A stretch of 64,000 nt of DNA from Trissonchulus latispiculum (GCA_030248195.1 JASAND010024242.1:1-64000), one strand, 5' to 3'; positions 1 to 10,219 are shown, counted from the first letter of the stretch. Program-made: numbers and translations. Notes: generated by a model from the sequence alone, not told the origin.

Positions 1-1254
1 CTTGAAGTTAGAAATCCAGGTCGTGAACTTGATCTGGCTCTTGGGGCCTAGGAATGGTTTCGTTCCCTTAAAGGCCTTTAGGTACTCAGCCACGTGTCGC
101 GCCGTGGACAGGTTGGACTGCTCCACCTGGGCTTCCCTGGTGTGCAGTCGGGGATCGGGGCGTCTCCGAGAAAAGGGAGGGCGGGTAGGTCGGTTAGCCC
201 GAGTATCGCTTTGGGCCCGGGGGCGAAATGGAAATGTGGGGCCATCGTCGCCGGATTCCGAGTCAGATGACGGCGGAGAATCGCCGTGGGGAGGGGTTGG
301 ACGGCTAGGGGGCTGCCCCCTCGTCCTTGGTTCGGGTGGGGGTTTCACGTCGGAATCCTCTTCGATGGCCGCCACAATCTCGAGGAATTCTGTATAAACC
401 CTGGGATGGTTTTGATACAGAAAACCCACATTTCCCGGGTCATATGGCGTACCTGTTGGCCAGGACCGACTTACCAATCTGGTCGTCGAGGTCTTCATAA
501 GGGGTTCTATGCGGTAGGGGGGGCCCAGCCAGGACACGCCGGAACTTTGGGACAAAAACCCAGAGCGGGTTTTTTCTTGGGTAGGGGCTTTCCGGACGGC
601 TGTTCCAGGGGAGTGGGATTGGGGGGCTGGGGCTGAATCTGCTGAATTTCCGGAGGTAGAGGGGTAGGACCCCTGTGAGGCCAGGGGGGGCGTCCCATCG
701 TCATAATTCTGACGGTTCCGTAGATCACCCGACTTGTCCCACATCAAGCCGGATGAGGGAGAGGCCAGGCCCCAATGCTGGCTAGACCGACGATTTTGGG
801 GTTTTTGAGCTCCCTCAGAGGTAGCTCTGGGTCGGATAAGGGAGGGCATGGATTTTCTCACTCGTGATTGGGCGGGACCCGAATCAGTGAGACGATCAAA
901 AATGGGGTTTTTGGGGTTAGGGGCATCGCCGATCAGCCGGGCCAGCTGCTCTTGATACTTCCTCCACTGGCCTCGGGTACGCAGCTTATCTTCTTCGCTG
1001 GGGTCGGAACCGTCCAGATGGACCGTGGAATTATGACGGGAGGGGATTCCTCTACCTCCGTCCTGGGGGGAGTCCGACGAGGGGTGTAGATCGTCCTCGG
1101 GACTCAGTCCTGACCCGAGGCGGATGTGGACGGAAGATCCGTGCTGCCCAGAACTTCCGCCCACGGCCCCAAGGTCAGGAGGGGGAGGGTCAGGGGAACG
1201 GGCCACTCTGGGTTTACTGTCAAAGGGGTCATCTTCAGGGGGGCGATTATCCAT
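1..1254 (-). CDS. Gag-like ORF of an LTR retroelement, truncated by the window edge
   Basis: On the minus strand a frame is open from an ATG at 1254 to base 1: 418 codons with no stop, so the ORF leaves the window. The next in-frame stop upstream is at 1309-1311. The N-terminal 380 or so residues are rich in proline, serine, arginine and acid residues and look disordered. The last 40 (…FKGTKPFLGPKSQIKFTTW) resemble the start of a structured Gag capsid domain. A splice-donor-like CG|GTAAGTG lies about 30 bases before the ATG. Together with an upstream leader and an LTR-like end this points to the gag gene of an LTR element running leftwards. Family (Ty3, BEL or retrovirus-like) cannot be decided because pol is outside. 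The open frame is certain; the Gag reading is inferred. Confidence 0.6.
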   Translation of the reverse strand, partial: MDNRPPEDDPFDSKPRVARSPDPPPPDLGAVGGSSGQHGSSVHIRLGSGLSPEDDLHPSSDSPQDGGRGIPSRHNSTVHLDGSDPSEEDKLRTRGQWRKYQEQLARLIGDAPNPKNPIFDRLTDSGPAQSRVRKSMPSLIRPRATSEGAQKPQNRRSSQHWGLASPSSGLMWDKSGDLRNRQNYDDGTPPLASQGSYPSTSGNSADSAPAPQSHSPGTAVRKAPTQEKTRSGFLSQSSGVSWLGPPYRIEPLMKTSTTRLVSRSWPTGTPYDPGNVGFLYQNHPRVYTEFLEIVAAIEEDSDVKPPPEPRTRGQPPSRPTPPHGDSPPSSDSESGDDGPTFPFRPRAQSDTRANRPTRPPFSRRRPDPRLHTREAQVEQSNLSTARHVAEYLKAFKGTKPFLGPKSQIKFTTWISNFK

Positions 1255-1293
1255 TATTAACAAAACACAAGAAAACAAAACACTTACCGAGTT

Positions 1294-1370
1294 AGTTATA
1301 TACGTATATCAAAAATTTGGGCAGCACTTGGGGACAATAGGGACTTTTCGGACGATATACGTATATAACT
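1294..1370 (-). repeat. Leader hairpin 3, perfect 17-bp inverted repeat
   Basis: AGTTATATACGTATATC (1294-1310) and its exact complement (1354-1370) enclose 43 bases. The structure directly precedes the CG|GTAAGTG donor-like site before the gag-like ATG. Confidence 0.7.
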
Positions 1371-1543
1371 AGGGCAGGTCAGGGGTTTCCAGGCCAAGGG
1401 AACGAAACTCCAATAGCACGTACGTATTTCAGGCCAAAATTCGGGGGTTGGGTCGGTCTCCGGATCGACCTGGATTTTCTGGGAATCCGTCCAAGGGATA
1501 GCAGCAATCCACCAGTTGGGGCTGACAAGGGCCAACAATACCG

Positions 1544-1577
1544 GGTTAGATTCCTGGGCGGGTCCTGGAATCTGACC
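1544..1577 (-). repeat. Leader hairpin 2, same loop motif as hairpin 1
   Basis: GGTTAGATTCC (1544-1554) pairs with GGAATCTGACC (1567-1577) with one G-U pair. The 12-base loop on the gag-sense strand is AGGACCCGCCCA, nearly the same as that of hairpin 1 although the stems differ. Confidence 0.7.
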
Positions 1578-1681
1578 AAATTTTACAAAATTTTATATTT
1601 CCCTCCCAAAAATTTTCGGGGTGGGGAGGGGTAAATTGGTATAAATTTAGGGCGGTTAGGGAGTTGCTGGTATAATGGGGG

Positions 1682-1717
1682 TAGATTATCACCTGGCGTG
1701 GTCCTGGTGATAATCTA
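1682..1717 (-). repeat. Leader hairpin 1, 12-bp stem, 12-base loop
   Basis: TAGATTATCACC (1682-1693) pairs perfectly with GGTGATAATCTA (1706-1717). The loop on the gag-sense strand is AGGACCACGCCA. It lies about 430 bases upstream of the gag-like ATG. Confidence 0.75.
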
Positions 1718-1872
1718 GGGGTAAAGTTGGTCTGCCCAACTATAATAAAAAAAATTTCAAACAGGTAGGAAAAAATAACACGACACGAAATTAGGCACGA
1801 GAATAAAATAAACACACCACTCGTCCGCAGAAAGGAAAACGGGACTAATAAAATTCACGGGGGATTGACAGG

Positions 1873-2090
1873 AAGTCAGGCGTCTGACTGGGACTTTAAG
1901 CGATGCGTGGGCGGGCCTTCAAAGGACCCAAGCAAAGTCAGGCGCCTGATAAGGACTCAAGCGGTGCGGGGGCGGGCCGAAAAAGTTAACACAAAGGTTT
2001 GCAATTGGGAATGACGTCAATTGCAGACCTTTGTGAATCCACGCGGGGGGGATGGGTATATCAGACCGGCGGATCCAGTCAAGGTAAGTA
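1873..2090. promoter_or_regulatory. Enhancer-promoter-like block: GC-box repeats, CRE palindrome, TATA-like box
   Basis: Two diverged copies of a ~44-bp unit (1873-1917 and 1935-1978) each begin AAGTCAGGCG and end GGGCGGGCC, a GC box. They are followed by an 18-bp inverted repeat (CACAAAGGTTTGCAATTG at 1990-2007, its complement with one mismatch at 2018-2035). A perfect CRE, TGACGTCA, sits at 2012-2019, partly in the loop. On the plus strand GGTATATCAG (about 2054) and AAG|GTAAGT (about 2085) follow. On the minus strand, the gag direction, a TTTTATTA box lies at about 1848. Transcription direction is therefore ambiguous. Confidence 0.5.
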
Positions 2091-3659
2091 GAATAGGGAG
2101 GGAGGGAAAATTATATAGGGTTCTAAAAGTAATTTTTGGGCTAAGGGGGGGCTACAAAAATTAATTTAGGGGGGGGGGAAATAGGAAAAATATTTCAGGG
2201 GGAAAAAATAAAAGGGGAGAGCCTAGAGCTGGCAGCCTAATGTAAAATATGAGGGAGCTAGGGATTTTAACCTCTGAGCTCAAGCCCCAATTTTACAAGT
2301 GGAACTGTGCGCAAGACGCTGACCTGCGACCGCGGGTGGAGATATTTAGTCCAGGCGGCTCTCTACCACCGACTTGCCTCGCCAAGGGGGTATGGGTAAT
2401 TTTTGGGGGATGCCAACGGGGCGCCTAACAAAAGGGGGAACACACACAAAAATCGGCTCAGATAGAATTCAGCTCCGGGCTATTCCCAGAGCTCTACCTA
2501 GCTAATTAAGAGATCAAGACCTAGTTAAAATTAGTAATAAAATTTAATTAACAAGACAACTGGCAGTTTAATGGGTCGGTAAGGGACAAGGTTACGACAG
2601 GAGGGTCCGTCCGGCGGTATCCGGACAAGACAGACAAGGTACAGCGGACTTCCCGCACAATAACAGAAATAAGGGGCAAGAAAGGGAACAGAGACCAAGG
2701 GAAGGGGGACCAGCAACAAATAGGGCGCAGCAACAAATACAATAAAATAGGGGGAGGGGAAGTTAGCTAAAGGAAGTTAGACCCAAGGAAGGGAAACGGG
2801 GGCAACCCCGCTAGTAGGTGGAAAGAGGGAAAGGGGGGTGGTTAGGAGTTAACTTTGAAAGAATAAGCAAAAAGGAAGGGGGGTTAGATCAGGAAAACAG
2901 TTAGAAACGGAATTAGAAAAGGGTTTTTAAAAGAAAAAATCAAAGACTGGAACTTACGCTTTAGGTGTAGAAAAATGGGGGTGGGGCCCCGATCTCAAGA
3001 TGAACCGACCGCTCTGTAACTAAGAAAACTCCCAACTGACTAAAAGGGTGATGTAATCATTCAAAGAGAATTTTGTTATGCGTTGGGAACGGGAGGGTCT
3101 ATCTTCGCTAAGCCAACAAGAAAGGGAAAATATGTGCAATGTTAAGTTTACGCTCAAAAATAGGTGGTTTTAAATAATTTTCAAGAAGTGAGCATAAAGT
3201 TAGCACTGCACAATATTTAGGGGAGGGGTTTACACACAAAATAATACATAATTATCGGGCTTCCCAACAATTATAAAATTACAATATTCACGGGGAATTT
3301 GGGGGATTTTTTAGGAAAAATAGCGAAAGTGGGAAATAGGAAAGGACTTGGAAGGGGGGTGATAACGGGGACGTTATTACCCACATTACACCTCCTTCAA
3401 AGTTGGAACAAAGAAAAGATGTTTAACAATATTTTCATATGCAAATTAGTCAAGGGAAATCTGAGAGCGGTTCCTAGTCAGCCGCCTAGGTGAATGATCG
3501 TATAGTTTTGTTTATTCTAAAAACAGCTAAATTTGTATTGATTTGTATTTAAACAGTTTTCTGTGTTAAATGTGACTTTAAACTGCTTTTCAGAGATTTT
3601 GAAGATATAAATCTACTGTAAGTTTCGTTTTTAACGATTCAAAAACTTTAAATCAGACA

Positions 3660-3935
3660 TGTTCTACACAAAAATCCCCGGGATCCTTTTAGATGCCCCC
3701 CATTGCTGCATTCCATCTAAAAATTGAGGAAAATTAGGCAATATCCAGGTTGCTCATACAGTTTGCCTTATTTCACCATAATGAAGAGCGATTTCATAAC
3801 AATTAAAAAGGGGTCTCCAGCTATTTGATACAGACTTCGAATGAAATAGCCCAACCGATGTCTCAAGAATAATTTACTTCAGTCTGCAAAACTTTCTGGA
3901 AAATTACGCTCCTTCTGAAATATGTGGAGCAGATT
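3660..3935 (+). repeat. Fragment of TTAA element family A
   Basis: The stretch matches the interior of the element at 9299-10219, with diverged copies of 'ggcaaaatccaggttgc' and 'ccagctatttgata'. No terminus is preserved. The preceding 3270-3659 shows nothing I recognise. Confidence 0.6.
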
Positions 3936-5236
3936 TGAAATATCTGCTTCTTCTGCCAGTCTTCCTTCAAACATTAGGATTTTTAAATTGTTCATGCTCA
4001 TGCGCAGAACCATACCCCCTTTTAGGGGTCTTCTTGTTAGATTTAGGCAAAATCAATCAATCAATCGAAGCTTTTACGCCAGGTGAGTTGAGAACGGTGG
4101 AGGTTGTACCTACCAGGGGCCGTATTCACAAAGCTCCACTAAAAAGTGTCCCTTTTTAGGGTCAAGTGACACTACATTTAGGATCCTCAATTTAGTGAAG
4201 GGCGCTCTTATTCACGTAATAATTTCAAGGGCTACTAAACCTAGGGCCCTAAAGTTAGTGGCCAGCAGCTGCTACGCTGAGCCCAAAAACATGCTTCAGT
4301 TAATAAAGTTAATTCTGTTACTACAAAGTAATGGACACCATTAACAAACTTTTCCATTAACTTTGTTGCGTTTTTTGTGCTCTTTCTAACTATAATAAAA
4401 TTATTGAAGTTAACCGAAGTAATAGTTCGCAAATGATTTTTTAAACATTTAAATTGAAATTTAATTTTTTATGTTTTAAAATGACATCAAAATCTAAATG
4501 TTTGAAAAATATTTCCTGAACATTCGGCTCGGTGAACTGCAATAATTTGATGATGGTTAAAAAGAGCACAAAAAATGCTACAAAGTTAGCGAAAAAGTTT
4601 ATTCATGGTGCCCACTAATTAATATTTTTTATTGTTATTATTTTTCCATTTAAAAACCATATCTACTACTGGCTACGTGAGATTTTGCGAATCTATGTTG
4701 ATAATGTCACATTTCAAGTTCATTCTTGATGTTGCTAGTATGGATAGATATATTTCAATGTAGCAAATGTTAGTAATCTGAGAAATATTTCTTGTTCATT
4801 GTTAGCTTTGATTGGCAGGTATCAATGCCCGCCTTTTTTCTTTCATTATTTGCAAAGCGAGACCCGAATTAACAGCCAGTCTCCTAGTTGCTGCGGCTAG
4901 TTTTAGATGGCGTCGTCCAGACAATGGGAATAATGGGAATAATTTTGTGATTCAAATTTGGCGCCAAAATCTTCAATATTTTTATTTGGGGTGGGAGGCG
5001 ATATCAATATCATTTCAAATTTTGTTAGCGAGGTAGCTTCTGCTGTAATTGGCTGTAATTGGCTGTTGCCTACATCCATCACAAGCTCTGGTCAGAATTT
5101 CATAACAATGATATCAAGAAGATAAGAGGTTTGCTCTTTGTAATCGTAAAATTATGACATCTTACTGAAACTGATTCCAAATCTTGGAGTCAGTTCACAG
5201 TTGCTATTGGTTTCGGCTTTGGTAGCTGGCACTTAA

Positions 5237-6608
5237 GGTGGTAGTATTCTTTTGAGCAGTTGTTTGATGGTAAGTTTTTGGAACACTATAACTTTCGCAA
5301 TTTTGGGAGTTGGAAAGAGCTTTATATATGGTTTTAAAGCATATTAACTGTATATTCACATGAGCTTATTATCATTTTCGTTTCCTCTTTCCAGTCATAA
5401 CAACCAATCCTGTGTCTGGTCGACCTGCTGGGAGCCTAATACCTAAAACCAAACTTTCTTATCTTTTGGGCTAAAAGTACGGGACTGGTTCCAGAGTTTA
5501 AAGATCACGGAAATAGGTTATTTCGTAAGTTTTTGCCATTTGCGTAATGGATTAAAGCCGCATCACTCAAAAATACCCGAAAGGAAACCAGTACCTTGAG
5601 CTACTGGTATCGTTTTGTGTAAATTTGAAATTACAGGCTCCAATTCGTCATGTAAGAGGATGAAGGATGAAGCTTTCCGGATATGTTGTTTTAGTGCTCT
5701 TTAACATTCTGGGACCAGTCCCGCATTTTTAGGTGCAAGGTGCAAAGATGAGAAAATTTTGATTTTCCCCATTATTCTCTCAGTACATAGTCGATACTCA
5801 GGATTAGTTGTTATGGCTGGAAAGAGGGCACCAAAATGAACATTTTTGCTTTTACAAGCTTTGGCATATCTCTAATGGTTAAGGCAGTATAAGCTAAAAA
5901 CGGTTTTTGGGGTCTAAAAATGGCCATTTTCGAAGAAATCCGTTTTTACAAAAGTACTGCCAAATCTTACAATTTTGGCTTATTTATACTGAATCGATAC
6001 ATCGTCCAGTTGCACATTTTTCAATACCTATTAGCTGGAGTTCGTTGCTTTAAGCGGAAGAATTCTCCGAAAAACCGTTTTGACAATGCTGCGATTATTT
6101 TGTTTTGAACATCGATTTATCAAAACCTACCCAATGGATTCGCGTGATGTTTGGCAGAATGAAAATTCGCTCTATTGCGGAGGGATCTTTTTCTCGGTTT
6201 GAGCTAAAACGCCTTTAGTTGCGAGAAAACTGAATAGAAAGTTGCGAAATTTCGTGACATCGCACATTTGCCGGATTTTCTTGAGTATTCAGACTTGTTG
6301 AGCCAGATCCAAAAAATAACCCTCGGCCCATATGTCCTTCATATCATGGCACAAGAAGAAAATTCTACAGTTTTGAAAAATCGCTGTTCAAAAATTTTTG
6401 GTATATATTCCGCCTTTCATAATATGTCAGTATGTCTGAAAATTTTTGCTATTTTTTGCTAATTTTGCTAGTTTCGCAAGTTCATGTGAATGTATAGATT
6501 TGATTATAAGCTTTACAACTAAAAGCTTTTTCCAACTCCCAAAATTGCGAACGTTACAGCGTTTCGACAAATCACCACAAAAGCACTGCACAAGAGGATA
6601 CCAGCACT
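5237..6608. mobile_element. TTAA-flanked inverted-repeat element, family B copy 1
   Basis: TTAA stands on both sides (5233-5236 and 6609-6612). The left end is GGTGGTAGTATTCTTTTGAG; the right end is an inverted, diverged copy ending GGATACCAGCAC. The interior matches 30201-32741, including the shared stretch 'atggccattttcgaggaaatc'. There is no coding potential for a transposase, so it is non-autonomous. TTAA duplications suggest piggyBac-type mobilisation, though the terminal GGTG differs from the usual CCC(T/C) start. Confidence 0.75.
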
Positions 6609-6609
6609 T

Positions 6610-6861
6610 TAAACTGAACGGTTCGGTTCGTAGGTTCGGTTGTTTGCACGGCGAAATTCGGCAAGAACCAGGCGAGCATGCAGACGGATCGTTACTTGCG
6701 CTGTCCTACACAACATAGCTATTAAGTTTAAGTCGCCTGATTTTGATGATGAAGTGGAGGACTTCCAACCACCAAACTGGGAAAATTTGGTCGCTACTGG
6801 CACAGCATTAAAACGAGCTTGGCCAGAAACTACTACAAATAAATTAATAGCAAGAGCTTAG
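6610..6861 (+). pseudogene. PIF/Harbinger transposase C-terminal remnant, frameshifted
   Basis: One frame reads ...NGSVRRFGCLHGEIRQE and the overlapping frame continues RRIVTCAVLHNIAIKFK. Together these match the usual HARBI1-type ending: a phenylalanine/glycine-rich segment, a basic RRF, then an 'I.ACAVLHN' motif. The change of frame near 6660 and the missing upstream DDE residues make it a pseudogene. Its 5' side is cut off by the TTAA element inserted just before it. Confidence 0.65.
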
Positions 6862-7299
6862 AGTTGGCTGTTTGCTGGGGTCCCATACAGATTTTGGCCA
6901 AAAATAAAATTTCGATAAATTCTGAAATTTTTATATGGATGGATTCCTTAATGTGTGCAGTCCATCCACAAAAAATTTTAAGCGGATTGGTTGAAATTTG
7001 AGTGAGCTATGCTCGAATAAGGAACACTAGTCAACGTTTTAGGGACCTCCGAGGTCTCTAAAATTTTAGTGACAGTTCAGTCTCTTAAATGCTTTCGTGA
7101 ATCAAGTGTTACTTTTTAGTGTGAAATCACTCTTAAAATGGTCACTAAAACAGTCCCTAAAATGCTAAAAGTGTCCCTAAACTTAGGGCCCTAAAGTAAG
7201 TATACTAAAATTCTGTGAATAAGCCTAAAAGTTTTAAGTGTCCACTAACACTAAAAGTGTCCCTAAAACAGGCACTAAAAGCTTTGTGAATACGGCCCC

Positions 7300-7931
7300 A
7301 GATTTCGGGTGAGGTGATTCAGTAGGTGACTCAGTCGTCAGAATTTCATTTGTCAGAATGTGGTTAATTAGAATGCTAACTGTTTAGAATTTACTGATTT
7401 GCTAGCAATTTATTGTGGTATACTGTTTCGATAGTAATGGTTAGAGTTAAAGGTTAGTTCAGCAGATAGCCGTTGTTTGTGCCTCCCGTTCACGGCTTCT
7501 GACACCAAGCAGATCTAGATCCAGAGTGGTCCAATTCTTTCGACAGTATCCTACGTTATAGAAATTCAGATGTCAGAAAATCCATGGCGCCAGAGCGCTC
7601 TCATTGTACCATAAGTAAAATAAAGATCAAAAAAGATCAAAATAACTCTAGGATTCAAACTGTTAGTGGTGAACAAAAGTGCAAACAGAAGCTAAAAGCA
7701 GAATCTTTGGCCGTGTTGCAGTCAAAGGCTCGATTTGGATTTTAAATATTGTCTTGAGATGGGAACATTGCGTTATTCAGTGAAGTTTAGCAGTTACAAT
7801 TCAGAACTTGGCTGTTGGAAATTGGGCAATTTGGTATTTAGCTGAATTGAAGGCACACTGCTAACAGGGCAAATTGTAAGCTTATTGTAAACAGTCAAAA
7901 TTGATACAATTGTGTTAAATATCAGCAACAT
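7300..7931. other. Non-coding stretch, nothing recognised
   Basis: AT-rich sequence with no reading frame, inverted repeat or tRNA-like segment that I could support. Confidence 0.5.
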
Positions 7932-8085
7932 AGAAAGGTTGAAATCAGCGCAATAAACTATTTTCAACGTCCGGGGATGTGGCGCAAGCGGTATAGCGTT
8001 CTACTTCTGAATCATAACTGGACTGTTCGATTCCCCGCCCTGGACACATTTCTTCATATCCTTCAATCCTGATTTCAACCTTTCA
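7932..8085 (+). mobile_element. tRNA-derived SINE with inverted ends
   Basis: A tRNA-like head (7969-8045) starts GTCCGGGGATGTGGCGCAAG and ends with GTTCGATTCCCCGCCCTGGAC. The acceptor arms pair and the A-box and B-box of a pol III promoter are recognisable. The body carries AAAGGTTGAAATCAG on the left and its complement, CTGATTTCAACCTTT, on the right. Related copies are at 47461-47571 and 55752-55920, and reversed fragments at 24767-24812 and 57428-57475. Confidence 0.7.
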
Positions 8086-8179
8086 CAATTGCAAAGTGGG
8101 TCACATTAGATTCATTCCAGAGGCGCCCCTGTAACTCCCTCTATGATAAAAAAACCCATCGAAATGACAAATAACAATA

Positions 8180-8185
8180 TTTATT
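8180..8185 (-). terminator. Poly(A) signal of the 8.2-8.7 kb gene
   Basis: AATAAA on the minus strand about 60 bases after the TGA at 8246. It supports the exon being the 3' end of a transcribed gene. Confidence 0.6.
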
Positions 8186-8245
8186 TAATACTGTTCAAGT
8201 TAACTCAGCAAATACAAAGTCCTTTCAGGCCATGAGGTCCCATTT

Positions 8246-8671
8246 TCACGTTTCCTTTCCCCTGTCCTCGCCGGGGGTCTTGCCCCGTCCGTCCGACAAA
8301 AATTCCTCAATGAGAAAGTCCGCCAGCTGTCTCAGTCGGAGTCTGAGAGTTTCCTTCTGTTCCCGCCGGAGCTGTTTGAGCATCTCCCCGGCCCCGGGAT
8401 TCCAGACCACCTCCAGTTGGGGCTCGTTCTCAGGGAGGGGAGAGCTGGGGGTCCTCGTCTGATAGATGGAGAGGATTCGAACTTTGTCCAGGGACAGATC
8501 CGAGAGCGACTCCTGGGCGGTCGCCGCCTCCTCCTCCGTCTCCTCCAGGTCGATACTGTCGCTGGGTCGGAGGTCGTCGTACTCCGGGCCGTCCTCCAGT
8601 ATGTCCACGATTTCCGAGGGCAGCTCCCCGATCGAGTCCTCCATCTGGAACCAGTCAAACCGTTTTAAAGC
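8246..8671 (-). CDS. Terminal exon of an unrecognised gene
   Basis: A 132-codon frame runs from an ATG at 8644 to a TGA at 8246-8248. The frame stays open upstream to a stop near 8690 (…LKRFDWFQ before the Met), so the coding exon may begin earlier. CCAG directly before the ATG is an alternative acceptor. The N-terminal half is very acidic (LEETEEEAATAQESLSDLSL), followed by a proline patch and a charged amphipathic helix (EMLKQLRREQKETLRLRLRQ) near the C-terminus that could form a coiled coil. GC content is far above the flanks, as for the other exons here. An AATAAA lies 60 bases after the stop. I recognise no family and found no convincing upstream exon. Confidence 0.5.
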   Translation of the reverse strand, partial: ALKRFDWFQMEDSIGELPSEIVDILEDGPEYDDLRPSDSIDLEETEEEAATAQESLSDLSLDKVRILSIYQTRTPSSPLPENEPQLEVVWNPGAGEMLKQLRREQKETLRLRLRQLADFLIEEFLSDGRGKTPGEDRGKET

Positions 8672-8752
8672 CAGTGGTTGAGGTGCTTTTCCTTAGATTT
8701 TATTTTAGTTTATTTTAGTTTATTTTCTTCTTGAAACTACCAGAGCGTCCCA

Positions 8753-8910
8753 GGGCCTTTTCGAGAAAGGGAAAAGTTGAGTAGAGTTAAAGTTGGCTGT
8801 TTTAACTTGCTTTAACTCTCTACTCAAGCTTGACTTTTCCTCGTTTACCACTTCCATGAAAAGGATCGAGTTAAGTTTAACTCTACTCTACTCTTTCTTG
8901 AAAAGGCTCC
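8753..8910. mobile_element. MITE of the GGGCCTTTTC family
   Basis: The ends are GGGCCTTTTCGAGAAAGGG and an inverted CTTTCTTGAAAAGGCTCC, and the inside is built of GTAGAGTTAAA words in both orientations. Other copies are at 39614-39772, 40963-41463, 51281-51452 and 51634-51789. Confidence 0.65.
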
Positions 8911-9298
8911 TAGAATGCTAGAGTGGAGAGTGCCACATATAAGTTGACAGTTTCAGGAAAAGTCTTAGCATATGTAAATTGGGAGGGCTATGGGAGTGAA
9001 TGTTTATCAAAAGGTTTCTGCTAAATTGCGATTCATCAAAGTTTAGCAGTGTCTGCCTGGTAGCAAACCGGACAAAACCTTTAGCAAGAATTCGGCCTAT
9101 TCAACGATTCAAAGTCCAGATTTGGAGAATGATTAGGGAGGAAGATTTAAAAGTAATAAAAATTACCTGTAAGAACTTAGAAAGAAATTGCGTCGTGTGC
9201 CGCGGGCACCCGCGGATCGCAAAATGACATCCCATTTCCATCCATGTGGGGGGCAAGGTTAGGCAGCTTAGGCTTAGGCTTGCTCCCCCACAGCTTAA

Positions 9299-10219
9299 GG
9301 TGGTGATTCCTTTTGGGCACATATTATTGGTTGACGGCACAAATCAAGATGAAATTTGATGAAACTTTCCAAAATAAGTTCTTTTAGCATTCTAACACCC
9401 TCCGCGCAATCCCGCTTCGAAACTTCGACGTCTCCGTTCAGGGCAGTTTTTGCAGATTTTTAACAATTAGACAAAGCTGCATAGCTATGATTGTATTCAT
9501 TCGAAAGATCTTGTTGAGCTCTACATTTTTGCTTTTTGAAGCACCTTTCTAGCTATTCTCTATAGTGACATATAGCTGATTTTCTTATTTTGGCGTTGAA
9601 AACTTGTCATTTTTGCAGAAATCAACTAATCCGCCATATCTTGAGCTACGCGAGCCGTAAAATTAAACTAAGGGTGTCAATTTAAAGGTCTCGTCGGGGC
9701 CGATTATTCATGGCATTGTAATGTTCTAAAAGCTATCCCTTACGCTGCTGTCATAAAAACCAAGTCGTTTTACACAAAAATACCCAGGGATAATAATTAC
9801 AATAATTGATACAATAATTTTTTAGTTTCCCCGATTGCTGCTTTCGAGCTAAAGTGGTCGCTTGCCAAAGTTGAGAAAAGTAGGCAAAATCCAGGTTGCG
9901 CATACATTTTAGGTAATTTCTTTATAGCGAAGAGGGGTTTCATAATAATTAAAAAAGGGTCCCCAGCTATTTGATAGTGGAATCGAATGATATGGCCGAC
10001 GCCTCACGAAAAAATTTGCTTTAGTCTGCAAAAAATCTGGAAAATTAAATTACTTCGAAAATGCAGTAAAAATAATTTACAAGAACTAAAGTTATGTTCA
10101 TTGTATTCATTAAAAAAGAAAATATTAAGCTCCATATCGATATAAAATGGCTTCTTAACTCCTTGGAATGAATTAGTAACAACGGTTCAAATTTGATGTC
10201 TCCAAAAGGAATCACCACC
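9299..10219. mobile_element. TTAA-flanked inverted-repeat element, family A (complete)
   Basis: TTAA occurs at 9295-9298 and 10220-10223. The left terminus is GGTGGTGATTCCTTTTGGG; the right is the inverted CCAAAAGGAATCACCACC. At 921 bp with no transposase frame it is non-autonomous. Family relatives: 22906-23590, 3660-3935, 11229-11260 and 11760-12130 (reversed). This is the best-preserved copy and defines the family. Confidence 0.8.

Larger units (their letters stand above)
1255..3269 (-). mobile_element. Putative 5' LTR and leader of the retroelement
   Basis: This G-rich (plus strand) block has no host-like exon. Its right edge reads ...CTTCCCAACA, that is, the element would start TGTTGGGAAG on its own strand, as LTRs do. 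It holds tandem GC-box repeats, a CRE palindrome and three strong hairpins before the gag-like ATG. I could not place the LTR/leader boundary or a convincing primer-binding site, and the second LTR is outside the window, so there is no target duplication to check. Confidence 0.45.
4118..7299 (+). mobile_element. PIF/Harbinger-type DNA transposon with decayed transposase
   Basis: The ends are inverted copies of GGGCCGTATTCACAAAGC (left near 4118, right near 7299). They are flanked by a 3-bp duplication, CAG on both sides, and GGGCC termini with 3-bp duplications are typical of PIF/Harbinger. Internal subterminal arrays repeat 'cctaaa/ttagtg' words. The right half carries the C-terminal end of a DDE_4 transposase (6610-6860). 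A separate TTAA element is inserted at 5237-6608. The start of the transposase was not recovered in 4140-5230, so the copy is dead. Confidence 0.65.

Noticed and set aside
1563..1580. Primer-binding site of the left-edge retroelement (TGGTCAGATTCCAGG on the minus strand)
   Set aside because: Its complement lacks a believable tRNA T-arm, no LTR end CA precedes it, and the bases are part of leader hairpin 2.
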